Assembly (NCBI GenBank): GCA_964001305.1
Contig: CAXFAI010000028.1
Coordinates: 1 to 62,651, forward strand
Direction: 5' to 3'
DNA from: CAJXMH01 sp964001305
GTDB lineage: Bacteria > Bacteroidota > Bacteroidia > Flavobacteriales_E > Vicingaceae
DNA: 62,651 nucleotides
Made by a program: the position numbers and the translations under genes. The notes beneath the pieces were generated by a model. The model was not told where the DNA came from and ran no database searches. It was given only the letters and a program-made list of their open reading frames with translations. Of the stretch, positions 35,801-43,117 are shown one piece after another; position 1 is the stretch's first letter; every line of letters starts with the position of its first letter.

Positions 35801-38522
35801 GGAGAAAGCAAAATCTGAATTAGAAATCTCTTCTTCCTTAGCAAGTAATTTTTCAGCAAACAATACGGAAACGAATCAAAATTCAAACCCAACTACAACT
35901 ACAACAAATAATCAAGCTCAAGAGAATAATTCTGCTGCTAACAATTCATCACTTCCAACAAGTAATGTAGATGTTTCCCAAGTTGATGCGAACACAACGG
36001 TTTCGGACAAGTACTCTGTTTTTGACTTTGAACAAAACTTCAATTATGGAAGTAGCCAAGCTAAACAAGAGTTATCAAGCGCCAAAGTAGCCTTAGTGGA
36101 AGCAGAAGATTTGGCTATTCAAGCTGATGCGGCAAAACAAGCTGCATTTAGTTTGCCAACTGCAGATCAAAGAAACCGGGCTTTTGAACAGGCTAATTTA
36201 TTGGAAGAAGCATCACAAAGAAAGCAGGTAGATGCTGCCAACCAATATGCTTCAATTAATAGTAAAGAATTTAATAGAAATGCTCAATTATTGCAACAAG
36301 CCAATAATTATGATATCGATTTTGAATCGAGTAACTTAGATATTGCCAACTTGTTATCAGATGAAGCTGAAGTTTATTATCAACAAGCAACTGAAATTAG
36401 AGCAACCGTAGAGCCTACTTCTAGATTATCAAAAATAGAAGCTGATTTACAGAAAGCCTATGATTATGAAATGTTGGCTTTAAGAAAGCAAGGAGAAGCG
36501 CTTAATCTTTTAGCGATAGTTGAAACAGAATACTCAAATAAAGATAGTCGTCCTGCTACTTCAAATGCGCAAAATGAAGCAACCATTACCAATATTCAAA
36601 CTATTCAAGATGCAGAAGTGCTAGCGATTAGTGATGCTACTATTGCAAAAGCAAAAGGTGATTCATTAACTGTTGAAGTAGAAACTTTAAAAGTAAAGGT
36701 TGAAGAATTAAACAGTCAGGTTGATCAAACAGCTGTAGGTGAAGAAAGAAATACATTATTGGCAGAAATTGAAACCTTGAATAATGAAATTTCTCAAAAA
36801 GAAAATAAGGCTTCTGTTTATTATGAACGAAAAGAGCAAATAGAAACAGGTTTTGATGATCAAGTAGTTTCTTCGGTAATAAAACCTGCAACAGTTTCAA
36901 CAAGCTCAATTAGTAATATTGATTTAGATACAATTGATATTGATGATGCTAGAGCAGAAGTGGTCTTAAGTTCTCAAGCTTACATTAATTATGTAAATCG
37001 TGCACAAGCAAAGAACCGATTGGTTAAGGAAGCAGAGCTTTCTTATCAAAATGCTTTAGCAATTGAAACAGAAAAAGCTCGATTACAAAAGGAGGCTATA
37101 ACATTAAATGCAAGTATTGAATCCACTTCTGATGAAGCGGAAAAATCAAGATTAGTTAAAGAGGCAACTGTTATTGAACAAAAAATAAATGCGAAGCAAA
37201 GCAGTATTGATTCTGTTAACAATATCTTGAAAGTGAAGAATTTTATGATTCGTGAAGCTGAAAAAGAGATGAAAGCTTCTCTTGCAGGCTTAAGTGAAAT
37301 AGAACAAAGAGAAATTCAGAAATTGGCTAAAGACAATGTAAATGCAGAGCCTATTGCTATAACTAATGAGAATAATATTGTTGATAATCAAAGTTCTACA
37401 ACTACTCAGGAATTAACTTCTCAAGAAACGAGTAAAGGCGTTGCAGAAACAAATACGCTACCTAATTCAAACTCTCAATTAGCTACAACAAACCCGAACG
37501 ATAATACCTTGAATATAGAAGATCGTGAAAACGAATCAAACAATTCTAATTCAACAAGTACAAAAACAGAAATACCTGAATCTGGGTCGAACTTAAATAC
37601 AAACTCAAGTTCAAATTTATCTTCTTCGGAAGCTAATCAAAAGGAGATTACGAAAACCAATAATCAAGTCGAAGAATCGAATTCAAATAAGAATAGAGAA
37701 TCTGCTACTAGTACAACAACTCCAATAGTATTAGCTGAAATTGACAAAATTCCTCGTCAAGTTAAGCAAGCTATATTCTTAACTATTGATGAGAATCAAT
37801 CAGCATACAGTAATAGTAAACCAATTCCAATTGCTACTAAAGAGAATATGCCTGATGGCTTAATTTACAAAATTCAAGTAGGGGCATTTAAAAAGCCAAT
37901 TCCACAAGACTTATTCAAAGGTTTTGCCCCTTTAATGGGTGAACAAGGTCCAAATGGCATAACTAGATATACAGCAGGCATATTCTTATCTGAAGCTCAA
38001 GCTGTATACGCTAGAGATGAAATTCGCAAGATGGGTTATTCCGATGCTTTTGTGGTTGCCTTTTTAAATGGAGAAAGAGTTACTATTAATAGAGCAAGGG
38101 AAGCTAAGCCTGAGCAAGCAAATGCAGGAAGAGGAGATATTGCAAGTCAAGTGAAGAGAAGTGGAGGTAGCAGTGCAACGAATACAAACAATTCAACAAC
38201 TAACGAACTTCCTTCAACTTTTAAAAATAATAACATTCAAAAAGTAGAACATGTTGGAAAAGTTGAGGGCTTGTTCTACACCATTCAGATTGGGGTGTTT
38301 TCTAAGCCTGTTCAAACAGGTACATTTAATTTTAGCAACTTATATGTTAAGCCTCTTACAGGTGGATTAATAAGATATAATGTAGGAACATATCAAACAG
38401 CATTAGAAGCAAATAACGCAAAAGCTACCGTTGCTCAAAGTGTAGCTGATGCATTTGTAACTGCCTATTATAATGGCAAGCGAATTTCGTTAGCTGAAGC
38501 GGCAAGAATAGAAAACCAATAA
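32814..38522 (+). CDS. Giant TPR-PD40-coiled-coil protein with two C-terminal SPOR-like domains
   Basis: A ~1900-aa secreted protein. The frame is open from 32727, but a signal peptide (MKIFIVLAICTLSINGYAQ) starts at 32823, with MKHMKIF at 32814 also possible. In order: TPR-like helices (to about 33240), a PD40-type beta-propeller part (about 33415-33840; YYSSYGKKGENG and LYFASKGHSSMGGYDL), a carboxypeptidase-regulatory-like beta domain (about 33870-34120), alternating Ser/Asn/Thr-rich linkers and long coiled coils, and two SPOR-like domains (about 37858-38095, IYKIQVGAF; about 38270-38500, FYTIQIGVF). The layout is reminiscent of Bacteroidota gliding/T9SS-associated PD40 proteins, and SPOR domains typically bind denuded peptidoglycan. 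An envelope-spanning structural role is inferred. Confidence 0.75.
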   Translation: MKHMKIFIVLAICTLSINGYAQNGFSSESELKEKAEELFEQDKLVEATPLFAQLLSLYPQDLAYNYKYGACLLASDSDKEKALKYLNFATSKPNNDPLAYYYLGKAHHLNYNFAKAVKFYSRFKNKASTDQKEKYQVERQIEMCKNGNNLLSRLNEVQVLEKQTISSKDFFRIYDLEGIDGRVLKIPEDFLTKEDKKRGETSIMYLPANAKEVYYSSYGKKGENGRDIYKRVKLGNGTWSEPVDLGTSINTAFDEDYAFIHPDGRTLYFASKGHSSMGGYDLFQSTYDQSIANWTEPKNLDFAFSSADDDILFITDENKVLAYFASNRTNKAGEFTVYKVMVEKAPADLSIIKGKFIAENAENSHGAKITVVDQLTNQTVGVYETDANGNYQIEIASNGGQYKFNIETTEDAPIHTGIVEIPKQDEFEVLGQELRLVGSGSEQQLVIKNIFDGTTDQELKSSNGPLISSELLRKKASLDVNFKADQLAANAASLPKPNANGGSDEISKPSSNSSNTTIASNSNNQSEVNSNNNPENQVEDKNDELVEEKEENNLASNTSPTNNSTPTNNSTPTSNSTPTSNSTPASNSASSSSLTASTNAEEIESKLNDLIESKNQEIQSLEKASNFAYEQAAVAKKEADDLFSQAEGQQNNANDNSYITTKQYAQEAAAQAIFSQELAQDLEKLKAIKEKELSELEGGKTEINQLIGQDNLAEAELKVKELEADNQSSNAEYSAYLEKVKKSLKGELNLNASKVSNFKQKQDALAAEKNQINEQLVSLREVANESSGSTKKEAEQRIEQLALDSADMNYQFIKAKDSYKNALSTEMALQIKLQETELLQNKMESNSPLSSAALNENEKQQLNSELKSLEESGKLGALKVEESNLALENNSSESQPNNSQSTPSNTNSTSLNSLRSEFENISSLQTKYSTSLNQVESNNSPETVSQAKIDVYNSWISELEEEKLKRQNALSQVSSNSDKEILKNEINQLNNAILEKEKAKSELEISSSLASNFSANNTETNQNSNPTTTTTNNQAQENNSAANNSSLPTSNVDVSQVDANTTVSDKYSVFDFEQNFNYGSSQAKQELSSAKVALVEAEDLAIQADAAKQAAFSLPTADQRNRAFEQANLLEEASQRKQVDAANQYASINSKEFNRNAQLLQQANNYDIDFESSNLDIANLLSDEAEVYYQQATEIRATVEPTSRLSKIEADLQKAYDYEMLALRKQGEALNLLAIVETEYSNKDSRPATSNAQNEATITNIQTIQDAEVLAISDATIAKAKGDSLTVEVETLKVKVEELNSQVDQTAVGEERNTLLAEIETLNNEISQKENKASVYYERKEQIETGFDDQVVSSVIKPATVSTSSISNIDLDTIDIDDARAEVVLSSQAYINYVNRAQAKNRLVKEAELSYQNALAIETEKARLQKEAITLNASIESTSDEAEKSRLVKEATVIEQKINAKQSSIDSVNNILKVKNFMIREAEKEMKASLAGLSEIEQREIQKLAKDNVNAEPIAITNENNIVDNQSSTTTQELTSQETSKGVAETNTLPNSNSQLATTNPNDNTLNIEDRENESNNSNSTSTKTEIPESGSNLNTNSSSNLSSSEANQKEITKTNNQVEESNSNKNRESATSTTTPIVLAEIDKIPRQVKQAIFLTIDENQSAYSNSKPIPIATKENMPDGLIYKIQVGAFKKPIPQDLFKGFAPLMGEQGPNGITRYTAGIFLSEAQAVYARDEIRKMGYSDAFVVAFLNGERVTINRAREAKPEQANAGRGDIASQVKRSGGSSATNTNNSTTNELPSTFKNNNIQKVEHVGKVEGLFYTIQIGVFSKPVQTGTFNFSNLYVKPLTGGLIRYNVGTYQTALEANNAKATVAQSVADAFVTAYYNGKRISLAEAARIENQ
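34488..34577. repeat. 18-bp in-frame tandem repeat, five copies
   Basis: Five copies of an 18-bp unit (consensus ACACCAACAARTAATTCA) encode TPT(N/S)NS in a low-complexity linker of the giant SPOR protein. The two middle copies are identical and the outer ones diverged, as expected from recent slippage. Changes in copy number would keep the frame. Confidence 0.9.
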
Positions 38523-38526
38523 AAAA

Positions 38527-38796
38527 ATGGAGACAAAAACTATTGAAAAAGAGTTAACTGCGGAGTTGCTTTTAGATTCAAAGGAATTGATTCTTTATAA
38601 TGATGATTTCAATACTTTCGAACATGTAATAGATTCATTGGTTGCTATTTGCGAACATTCACCCAATCAAGCAGAGCAGTGTGCATATATTGTTCATTAC
38701 AATGGAAAGTGTACGGTTAAAAAGGGTTCAATAGATAAATTGCAGCCCATGTTGAAAGCCTTACAATTACAACGATTAACAGTTAAAATAAAATAA
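38527..38796 (+). CDS. clpS: ATP-dependent Clp protease adaptor ClpS
   Basis: An 89-aa adaptor that brings N-degron substrates to ClpA/ClpC-type unfoldases. Typical family features are YNDDFNTFEHVIDSL (N-degron pocket, with Asn and Asp), QAEQCAYIVHYNGKC (with the His-x-x-Gly-Lys) and the final beta strand. The short N-terminal extension is as in Bacteroidota homologues. It follows the giant gene by 4 bp and precedes the M48 peptidase by 6 bp, so it probably sits in a joint transcript. Confidence 0.95.
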   Translation: METKTIEKELTAELLLDSKELILYNDDFNTFEHVIDSLVAICEHSPNQAEQCAYIVHYNGKCTVKKGSIDKLQPMLKALQLQRLTVKIK

Positions 38797-38802
38797 TTTA
38801 AG

Positions 38803-39597
38803 ATGAAGAAAGGATTATTAGTCTTTGGGACTTCGATTTTATTGTGGCAATGTGCAACTGTGCCAATTACTGGTAGAAAGCAAATGAAATTATTGCCAAC
38901 GAGTCAAATGCAAAGTATGAGTTTTGACCAATACTCTCAAGTCAAACAACAAGGAAATCTTTTGCCTGATAGTGACCCAAGAGTTAAAATGGTGAAAAGC
39001 ATTGGAGCTAAAATTTCTGCTGCTGTCAATCAGTTTATGTCAGAAAATGGAATGAAAGACCGTTTGTCAGAATTTGAATGGGAGTTTAATGTGGCAGATG
39101 AAAATACGGTAAATGCATGGTGTATGCCTGGAGGAAAGGTAATGTTTTATACAGGTATTTTACCCATTTGTGATGGGGAAGAAGGAATTGCAACAGTCAT
39201 GGGGCATGAAATTGCTCATGCAGTTGCACGACATGGAAATGAGCGTATGAGTCAAGGTTTAGCTGTACAAGCAGGAGGGATGGCTCTTTCGGTAGCCATG
39301 TCTGAAAAACCAGAAATGGCTCAGAATCTATTTTTATCTGCTTATGGTGCTGGAAGCCAGTTGGGAATTTTAAAATACTCAAGAATGCATGAATCAGAAG
39401 CAGATAAACTAGGACTTGTATTTATGGCTATGGCCGGTTATGACCCAGCCGAAGCAGCAGAGTTTTGGAAAAGAATGGCTGCTATGAAATCTGGAGAAGC
39501 ACCACCTGAGTTTATGAGTACTCATCCTAGTGATGAAAGAAGAATTAATGATATTCAAAACTTTCTTCCCGAAGCTAGAAAGTATATGAAACAATAA
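38803..39597 (+). CDS. M48-family metallopeptidase lipoprotein
   Basis: A 264-aa zinc peptidase of the LoiP/YcaL-like periplasmic lipoprotein type. The signal peptide ends at LLWQC (Cys17), and the following ATVPITGRKQMKL matches the usual start of these proteins (TNPVTGRKQ-like). The catalytic HEIAH is at 135-139 with a further ligand Glu in HESEAD (about 196-201). It likely takes part in outer-membrane protein quality control. It is the last gene of the plus-strand run and is followed directly by a hairpin terminator shared with the convergent THX gene. Confidence 0.92.
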   Translation: MKKGLLVFGTSILLWQCATVPITGRKQMKLLPTSQMQSMSFDQYSQVKQQGNLLPDSDPRVKMVKSIGAKISAAVNQFMSENGMKDRLSEFEWEFNVADENTVNAWCMPGGKVMFYTGILPICDGEEGIATVMGHEIAHAVARHGNERMSQGLAVQAGGMALSVAMSEKPEMAQNLFLSAYGAGSQLGILKYSRMHESEADKLGLVFMAMAGYDPAEAAEFWKRMAAMKSGEAPPEFMSTHPSDERRINDIQNFLPEARKYMKQ

Positions 39598-39600
39598 AAA

Positions 39601-39624
39601 AAAGGTCACCAATCGGTGACCTTT
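39601..39624. terminator. Bidirectional hairpin terminator
   Basis: AAAGGTCACC-AATC-GGTGACCTTT forms a perfect 10-bp stem with a 4-base loop, preceded by A residues and followed by seven T in all. It lies between the convergent M48 peptidase (ends 39597) and THX (ends 39630) genes and can serve both. Confidence 0.92.
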
Positions 39625-39629
39625 TTTTA

Positions 39630-39824
39630 TTACTTAGCACTAGTGGCTTTCTTTTTAGCACTTGGTTTTTTAGCCGTAGTTGTTTTCTTGGTTTTTGGAG
39701 CTGCTTTCTTTTTCGCTTTAGCAGGTTTTACTTCTATCGTTGAAGTGGTTTTTCTTGGTCTACTCACTCCATAAGAGCCTGCAGCTATTTTTCCTTTCTT
39801 GGTTTTGATATCACCTCTTCCCAT
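39630..39824 (-). CDS. Small-subunit ribosomal protein THX with lysine-rich tail
   Basis: A 64-aa protein. The first ~26 residues (MGRGDIKTKKGKIAAGSYG, then VSRPRKT) match the bacterial 30S protein THX (S31e-like), which sits at the top of the head of the small subunit. The remaining ~38 residues are a Lys/Ala/Pro/Thr-only tail (AKKKAAPKTKKTTTAKKPSA) resembling histone-H1-type tails. The gene has its own promoter (39862-39891) and terminator (39601-39624) and lies next to HU, another small basic nucleic-acid protein. Confidence 0.9.
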   Translation of the reverse strand: MGRGDIKTKKGKIAAGSYGVSRPRKTTSTIEVKPAKAKKKAAPKTKKTTTAKKPSAKKKATSAK

Positions 39825-39861
39825 ATCTAATGTTAGTTTAATGTGAAAATTTCATGAAAAA

Positions 39862-39891
39862 CAAATATATAAAATTTGAGATACTAACCAA
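39862..39891 (-). promoter_or_regulatory. Bacteroidota-type promoter of THX gene
   Basis: On the minus strand the sequence has TTG (39891-39889), a 19-nt spacer and TATATTTG (39869-39862), matching the TTG-N19-TAnnTTTG consensus of the phylum's housekeeping sigma factor. It lies about 37 nt upstream of the THX start. Confidence 0.8.
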
Positions 39892-39913
39892 TTCGTAAGA
39901 TAATGGCACAAAA

Positions 39914-39940
39914 AAAGCCTATGCAAAACGCATAGGCTTT
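39914..39940. terminator. Hairpin terminator after HU gene
   Basis: AAAGCCTATGC-AAAAC-GCATAGGCTTT is a perfect 11-bp stem with a 5-base loop and an A-run on the plus-strand left side (a T-run on the minus strand). It lies 20 bp after the HU stop and separates it from the THX promoter. Confidence 0.92.
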
Positions 39941-39960
39941 CATTCTTCATGTAAGGTGTA

Positions 39961-40230
39961 TTAAACCTTAGCAGATAATTCGCTTCCTGCTTTGAATTTA
40001 ACAACATTCTTAGCTGGAATGTCAATTTCTTTTCCTGTTTGAGGATTTCTTCCTTTTCTTGCAGCTCTTTTAGATACTGAGAAAGTTCCGAAACCAACTA
40101 AAGCAACTTTGTCACCTTTCTTTAATGCACCACCTGTTGCATCTAAGAAAGAATCTAATGCTCTTTTTGCATCAGCTTTAGAAAGATTTGCTCCGTCGGC
40201 CATAGCCTCGATTAATTCTGCTTTGTTCAT
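39961..40230 (-). CDS. HU-family DNA-binding protein
   Basis: An 89-aa nucleoid protein that bends DNA as a dimer. The family signature is clear: MNKAELIEAMA, GFGTFSVSKRAARKGRNPQT (beta-arm base) and the C-terminal KFKAGSELSAKV. It is a single-gene unit: a strong promoter lies 55-84 bp upstream and a perfect hairpin terminator just downstream. The leader is AT-rich. Confidence 0.97.
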   Translation of the reverse strand: MNKAELIEAMADGANLSKADAKRALDSFLDATGGALKKGDKVALVGFGTFSVSKRAARKGRNPQTGKEIDIPAKNVVKFKAGSELSAKV

Positions 40231-40284
40231 TTTGATAAGAATTTTTTTGGTTAAAAATTTATTAATGCTTCAATGAAGCTTGTA

Positions 40285-40314
40285 CAAATATAGACTAAAA
40301 GTCAAGCGGTGCAA
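40285..40314 (-). promoter_or_regulatory. Bacteroidota-type promoter of HU gene
   Basis: On the minus strand, TTG (40314-40312), a 19-nt spacer and TATATTTG (40292-40285). This has the same -7 octamer and same spacing as the THX promoter 420 bp away. The leader before the HU start is about 50 nt. Confidence 0.82.
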
Positions 40315-40425
40315 GGATTTCAGCGAAAAAGAGCCAATTTTGTTGAAAAGTACAGCCAAATGTTAATAACTGCGCTACAGTCTGCTACAGTAAAGGGTTT
40401 CAGGAAGATTTTTCTTTACATGAAA

Positions 40426-40818
40426 TTAATCTACAAAAATTCGATCCTTTCCTTCAAACTTTGGAGCTTGTATTGACAAGACTTTTAAAGGGCTTTTAGG
40501 AGAGACTTTTACCGCATGTTTGGTTTGAGGTGGAATATAAATAAAGTCTCCTTTCTTGATTTGAAAAGTACTGTCGTTCATCATCATTTGAGCTTTTCCT
40601 TCAATTATAAAAATACTTTCACTGTGCCATTGATGAATGTGGGGTGATACTTCTTTTTTGATTATAATATAATATGAAGTGCTGTTTGAATCAGTTGCAA
40701 GTTCGGTTACATGAATATTCTTGTCACTTGAACTTAAAGTATCTAATTGAATAACATTTTGAGCGTCAACAAAACAAACTGAAGAGAGAAGTGAAATCAA
40801 TAGAATTGTTAGTCTCAT
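40426..40818 (-). CDS. Secreted cupin-domain protein
   Basis: A 130-aa protein with a signal peptide (LLISLLSSVCFVDAQ) and a single cupin barrel. The first metal motif is recognisable in HIHQWHSESIFIIEGKAQMM (HxH...E...G). The second is PPQTKHAVKV, with one His. The substrate is unknown; homologues are often annotated simply as cupins. The start overlaps the stop of fmt (ATGA), so it is the last gene of the long minus-strand operon. Confidence 0.85.
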   Translation of the reverse strand: MRLTILLISLLSSVCFVDAQNVIQLDTLSSSDKNIHVTELATDSNSTSYYIIIKKEVSPHIHQWHSESIFIIEGKAQMMMNDSTFQIKKGDFIYIPPQTKHAVKVSPKSPLKVLSIQAPKFEGKDRIFVD

Positions 40819-41780
40819 TCAATTTCACATTTATAATTACTCAAGTCAAATCCATTGAGCAGTTCCTTGGCAAGCATCCTTTTTTTACCCGCTAGTTGCA
40901 AATCAGTAATTTCAAGCGGCTTTGATTTTGTGCCAATTAAAATTCTCTTGTCAAGTACTTTTACTTCTCCTGGTTTTAATTCAATCGTGTCATTGCTAAT
41001 AAGACAATTGAATATTTTCAAACTACTTTGTTCATTAGATTCCAATTCAATTATTTTTGACCAAGCAGTAGGGTAAGGAGATAATCCTCTAATCATTTGG
41101 TCAACCTCTACAGCATTTTGCTCCCAATCAATTAAGCAATCTTCTTTAAATATTTTAGGGGCAACTTTAATTGTTCCTTGTTCGATTTCTCTTTGAGACT
41201 TTAATTGATAGTTTCCAATTTGTATCGCATTTAAAGACTTGACAACTAACTCTGAACCTACTTGCATCAATTTATCGTGCAAACTACCAGCAGTTTCTCT
41301 ATCAGAAATTTCAACTTCTTCTTGAAATAGCACATCTCCTGTGTCAATTTCGTGCTTAAGAAAAAATGTGGTTACTCCAGTTTTACTTTCTCCATTTATT
41401 ATTGCCCAATTAATAGGTGCCGCCCCTCTGTAATTCGGTAACAAAGAAGCATGAAGATTAAATGTGCCAAGAGAAGGCATATTCCAAACTGCTTCAGGAA
41501 GCATTCTAAAAGCAACTACTACTTGAAGATCAGCATTTAATGCTTTTAGCTCAGATTGAAAGCCAAAATCTTTTAAGTTGGTAGGTTGAAGCACTTTCAA
41601 TTCATGATTTTCCGCAAAAGTTTTGACGGCTGACTGTTGAACTTTTCGACCTCTACCAGCTTTTTTATCGGGAGCTGTTATCACACCTACTACATTCCAT
41701 CCATCTTCAATCATGGCTTTTAAACTTGCAACTGCAAAATCAGGGGTGCCCAAAAAAACGATTCTTAGTGATTTGTCCAT
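40815..41780 (-). CDS. fmt: Methionyl-tRNA formyltransferase
   Basis: A 321-aa enzyme that formylates initiator Met-tRNA. Motifs include VFLGTPDFAV at the start, the KKAGRGRKVQQSAVK loop, and the formyl-transfer site FNLHASLLPNYRGAAPINWA. The C-terminal OB-like domain binds tRNA. It overlaps the cupin gene by 4 bp and follows the MATE gene by 1 bp. The partner deformylase gene is at 20756-21310. Confidence 0.97.
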   Translation of the reverse strand: MDKSLRIVFLGTPDFAVASLKAMIEDGWNVVGVITAPDKKAGRGRKVQQSAVKTFAENHELKVLQPTNLKDFGFQSELKALNADLQVVVAFRMLPEAVWNMPSLGTFNLHASLLPNYRGAAPINWAIINGESKTGVTTFFLKHEIDTGDVLFQEEVEISDRETAGSLHDKLMQVGSELVVKSLNAIQIGNYQLKSQREIEQGTIKVAPKIFKEDCLIDWEQNAVEVDQMIRGLSPYPTAWSKIIELESNEQSSLKIFNCLISNDTIELKPGEVKVLDKRILIGTKSKPLEITDLQLAGKKRMLAKELLNGFDLSNYKCEIE

Positions 41781-41781
41781 G

Positions 41782-43113
41782 CTATATTTTTAGTTTTCGC
41801 CAATTACCAAACTTCAAATATAAGCTTGCTAAACCTCCCATGATGGCAAAGTAGATTAATTCACAACACCAAACATAAGGCAGCGATAATTGAAAATGAT
41901 TGGCAATTAAATAGGCTCCAATCAAATAAGCGCTTATACTAATGAATTCAATACTTAAAGAAATTTTTGTTTTACCTGTTCCAGTCACAGCTGAAAAACT
42001 GATATATGCAACACTAAAGAAAAACATGGTAGCTGAAATCAAATAAAAGAGTGGGACACTTGCTTCAATTAAAGCTAAGTCGTGTGTATAAATACTACTC
42101 ACTTTTCGTGGAAAAAAAATAACTATTGGCAAAAGTGAACAAGTTGCAGCCAAACATAGAATCATGATTCGCTTTACCAAAAGTCGCACAAGATGGCTAC
42201 CACCTTCACCAATTAAATTTGCAACCAAAGTACTTGTGGCAGAACTAAAACCAAAAAGTGGAATCATCAGTACCATATATATACTTCGTGCAATGTGAGA
42301 AACTGCTAACTCTTTTTCTCCCATTTGTTCTATAATCATAAAGAAGGCCAACCAAGAACCAATAGCTAAGAAATTTTGAAACATAACCGGCGTTGAAACA
42401 GATATGATTTTCTTCAACTTACTAGAATAAATCTTAACAAATCGATGTAATTGGTACTTCTTATAATCTACTTGATACCTGGTATAGCTTATAAAGAAAA
42501 CAAGTGCAGTAAACTCCGAGATTACAGAAGCTATGGCAGCTCCTTTAATTCCCAACTCAGGTAATCCAAATTCACCAAAAATCAAAGCGTAGTCTAAAAT
42601 TACATTTACAGTGGCTTGGGTTACTGTAGCATAGGTAAGGACTTTTGTTTTGGTAATACCGGTATATAAAGCAATGAAGTTGTAATTAATAAACGCAAAT
42701 AAGATTCCGAAAGAACGATACTGCAAAAATTCATTGGCTGCCTTTAAAATTTCTTTAGAAGCGGTAAGTGCTTCTAAGAATAGGGGAGAAACAAACTGAA
42801 CAAAAAGAAAAAGTAAAATGGCCATAGGTATCAGAAATACCAAGCCATGATAAAATAAATCTCCAATTGATTTATAGTCTTCTGCACCGTTTCGTCTTCC
42901 GATAATAATTTGACAGCCAATACTAAAGCCTAAACCAACTACCATTAATACAAAGTAGAAAATGCCTGCATTACCTGCAGCCCCAAGAGCAATGTGATTG
43001 ACTCTTCCCAAAAAGGCAGTATCGGTAACATTTACTATGTTTTGTGCGATACTACCTAATATTATTGGATAGGAAACATTCCAAATGTTCCTATAGTTTA
43101 CAAGTGTGCTCAT
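41782..43113 (-). CDS. MATE-family efflux transporter
   Basis: A 443-aa integral membrane protein with about 12 TM helices. The N-terminal helix has the family pattern ILGSIAQNIVNVTDTAFLGR, and an equivalent, weaker repeat occurs in the second half (FGFSSATSTLVANLIGEG). Family members export cationic compounds or metabolites using sodium or proton gradients; the substrate here is unknown. It follows the RlmI-like gene by 4 bp and precedes fmt by 1 bp. Confidence 0.93.
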   Translation of the reverse strand: MSTLVNYRNIWNVSYPIILGSIAQNIVNVTDTAFLGRVNHIALGAAGNAGIFYFVLMVVGLGFSIGCQIIIGRRNGAEDYKSIGDLFYHGLVFLIPMAILLFLFVQFVSPLFLEALTASKEILKAANEFLQYRSFGILFAFINYNFIALYTGITKTKVLTYATVTQATVNVILDYALIFGEFGLPELGIKGAAIASVISEFTALVFFISYTRYQVDYKKYQLHRFVKIYSSKLKKIISVSTPVMFQNFLAIGSWLAFFMIIEQMGEKELAVSHIARSIYMVLMIPLFGFSSATSTLVANLIGEGGSHLVRLLVKRIMILCLAATCSLLPIVIFFPRKVSSIYTHDLALIEASVPLFYLISATMFFFSVAYISFSAVTGTGKTKISLSIEFISISAYLIGAYLIANHFQLSLPYVWCCELIYFAIMGGLASLYLKFGNWRKLKI

Positions 43114-43117
43114 TAAT

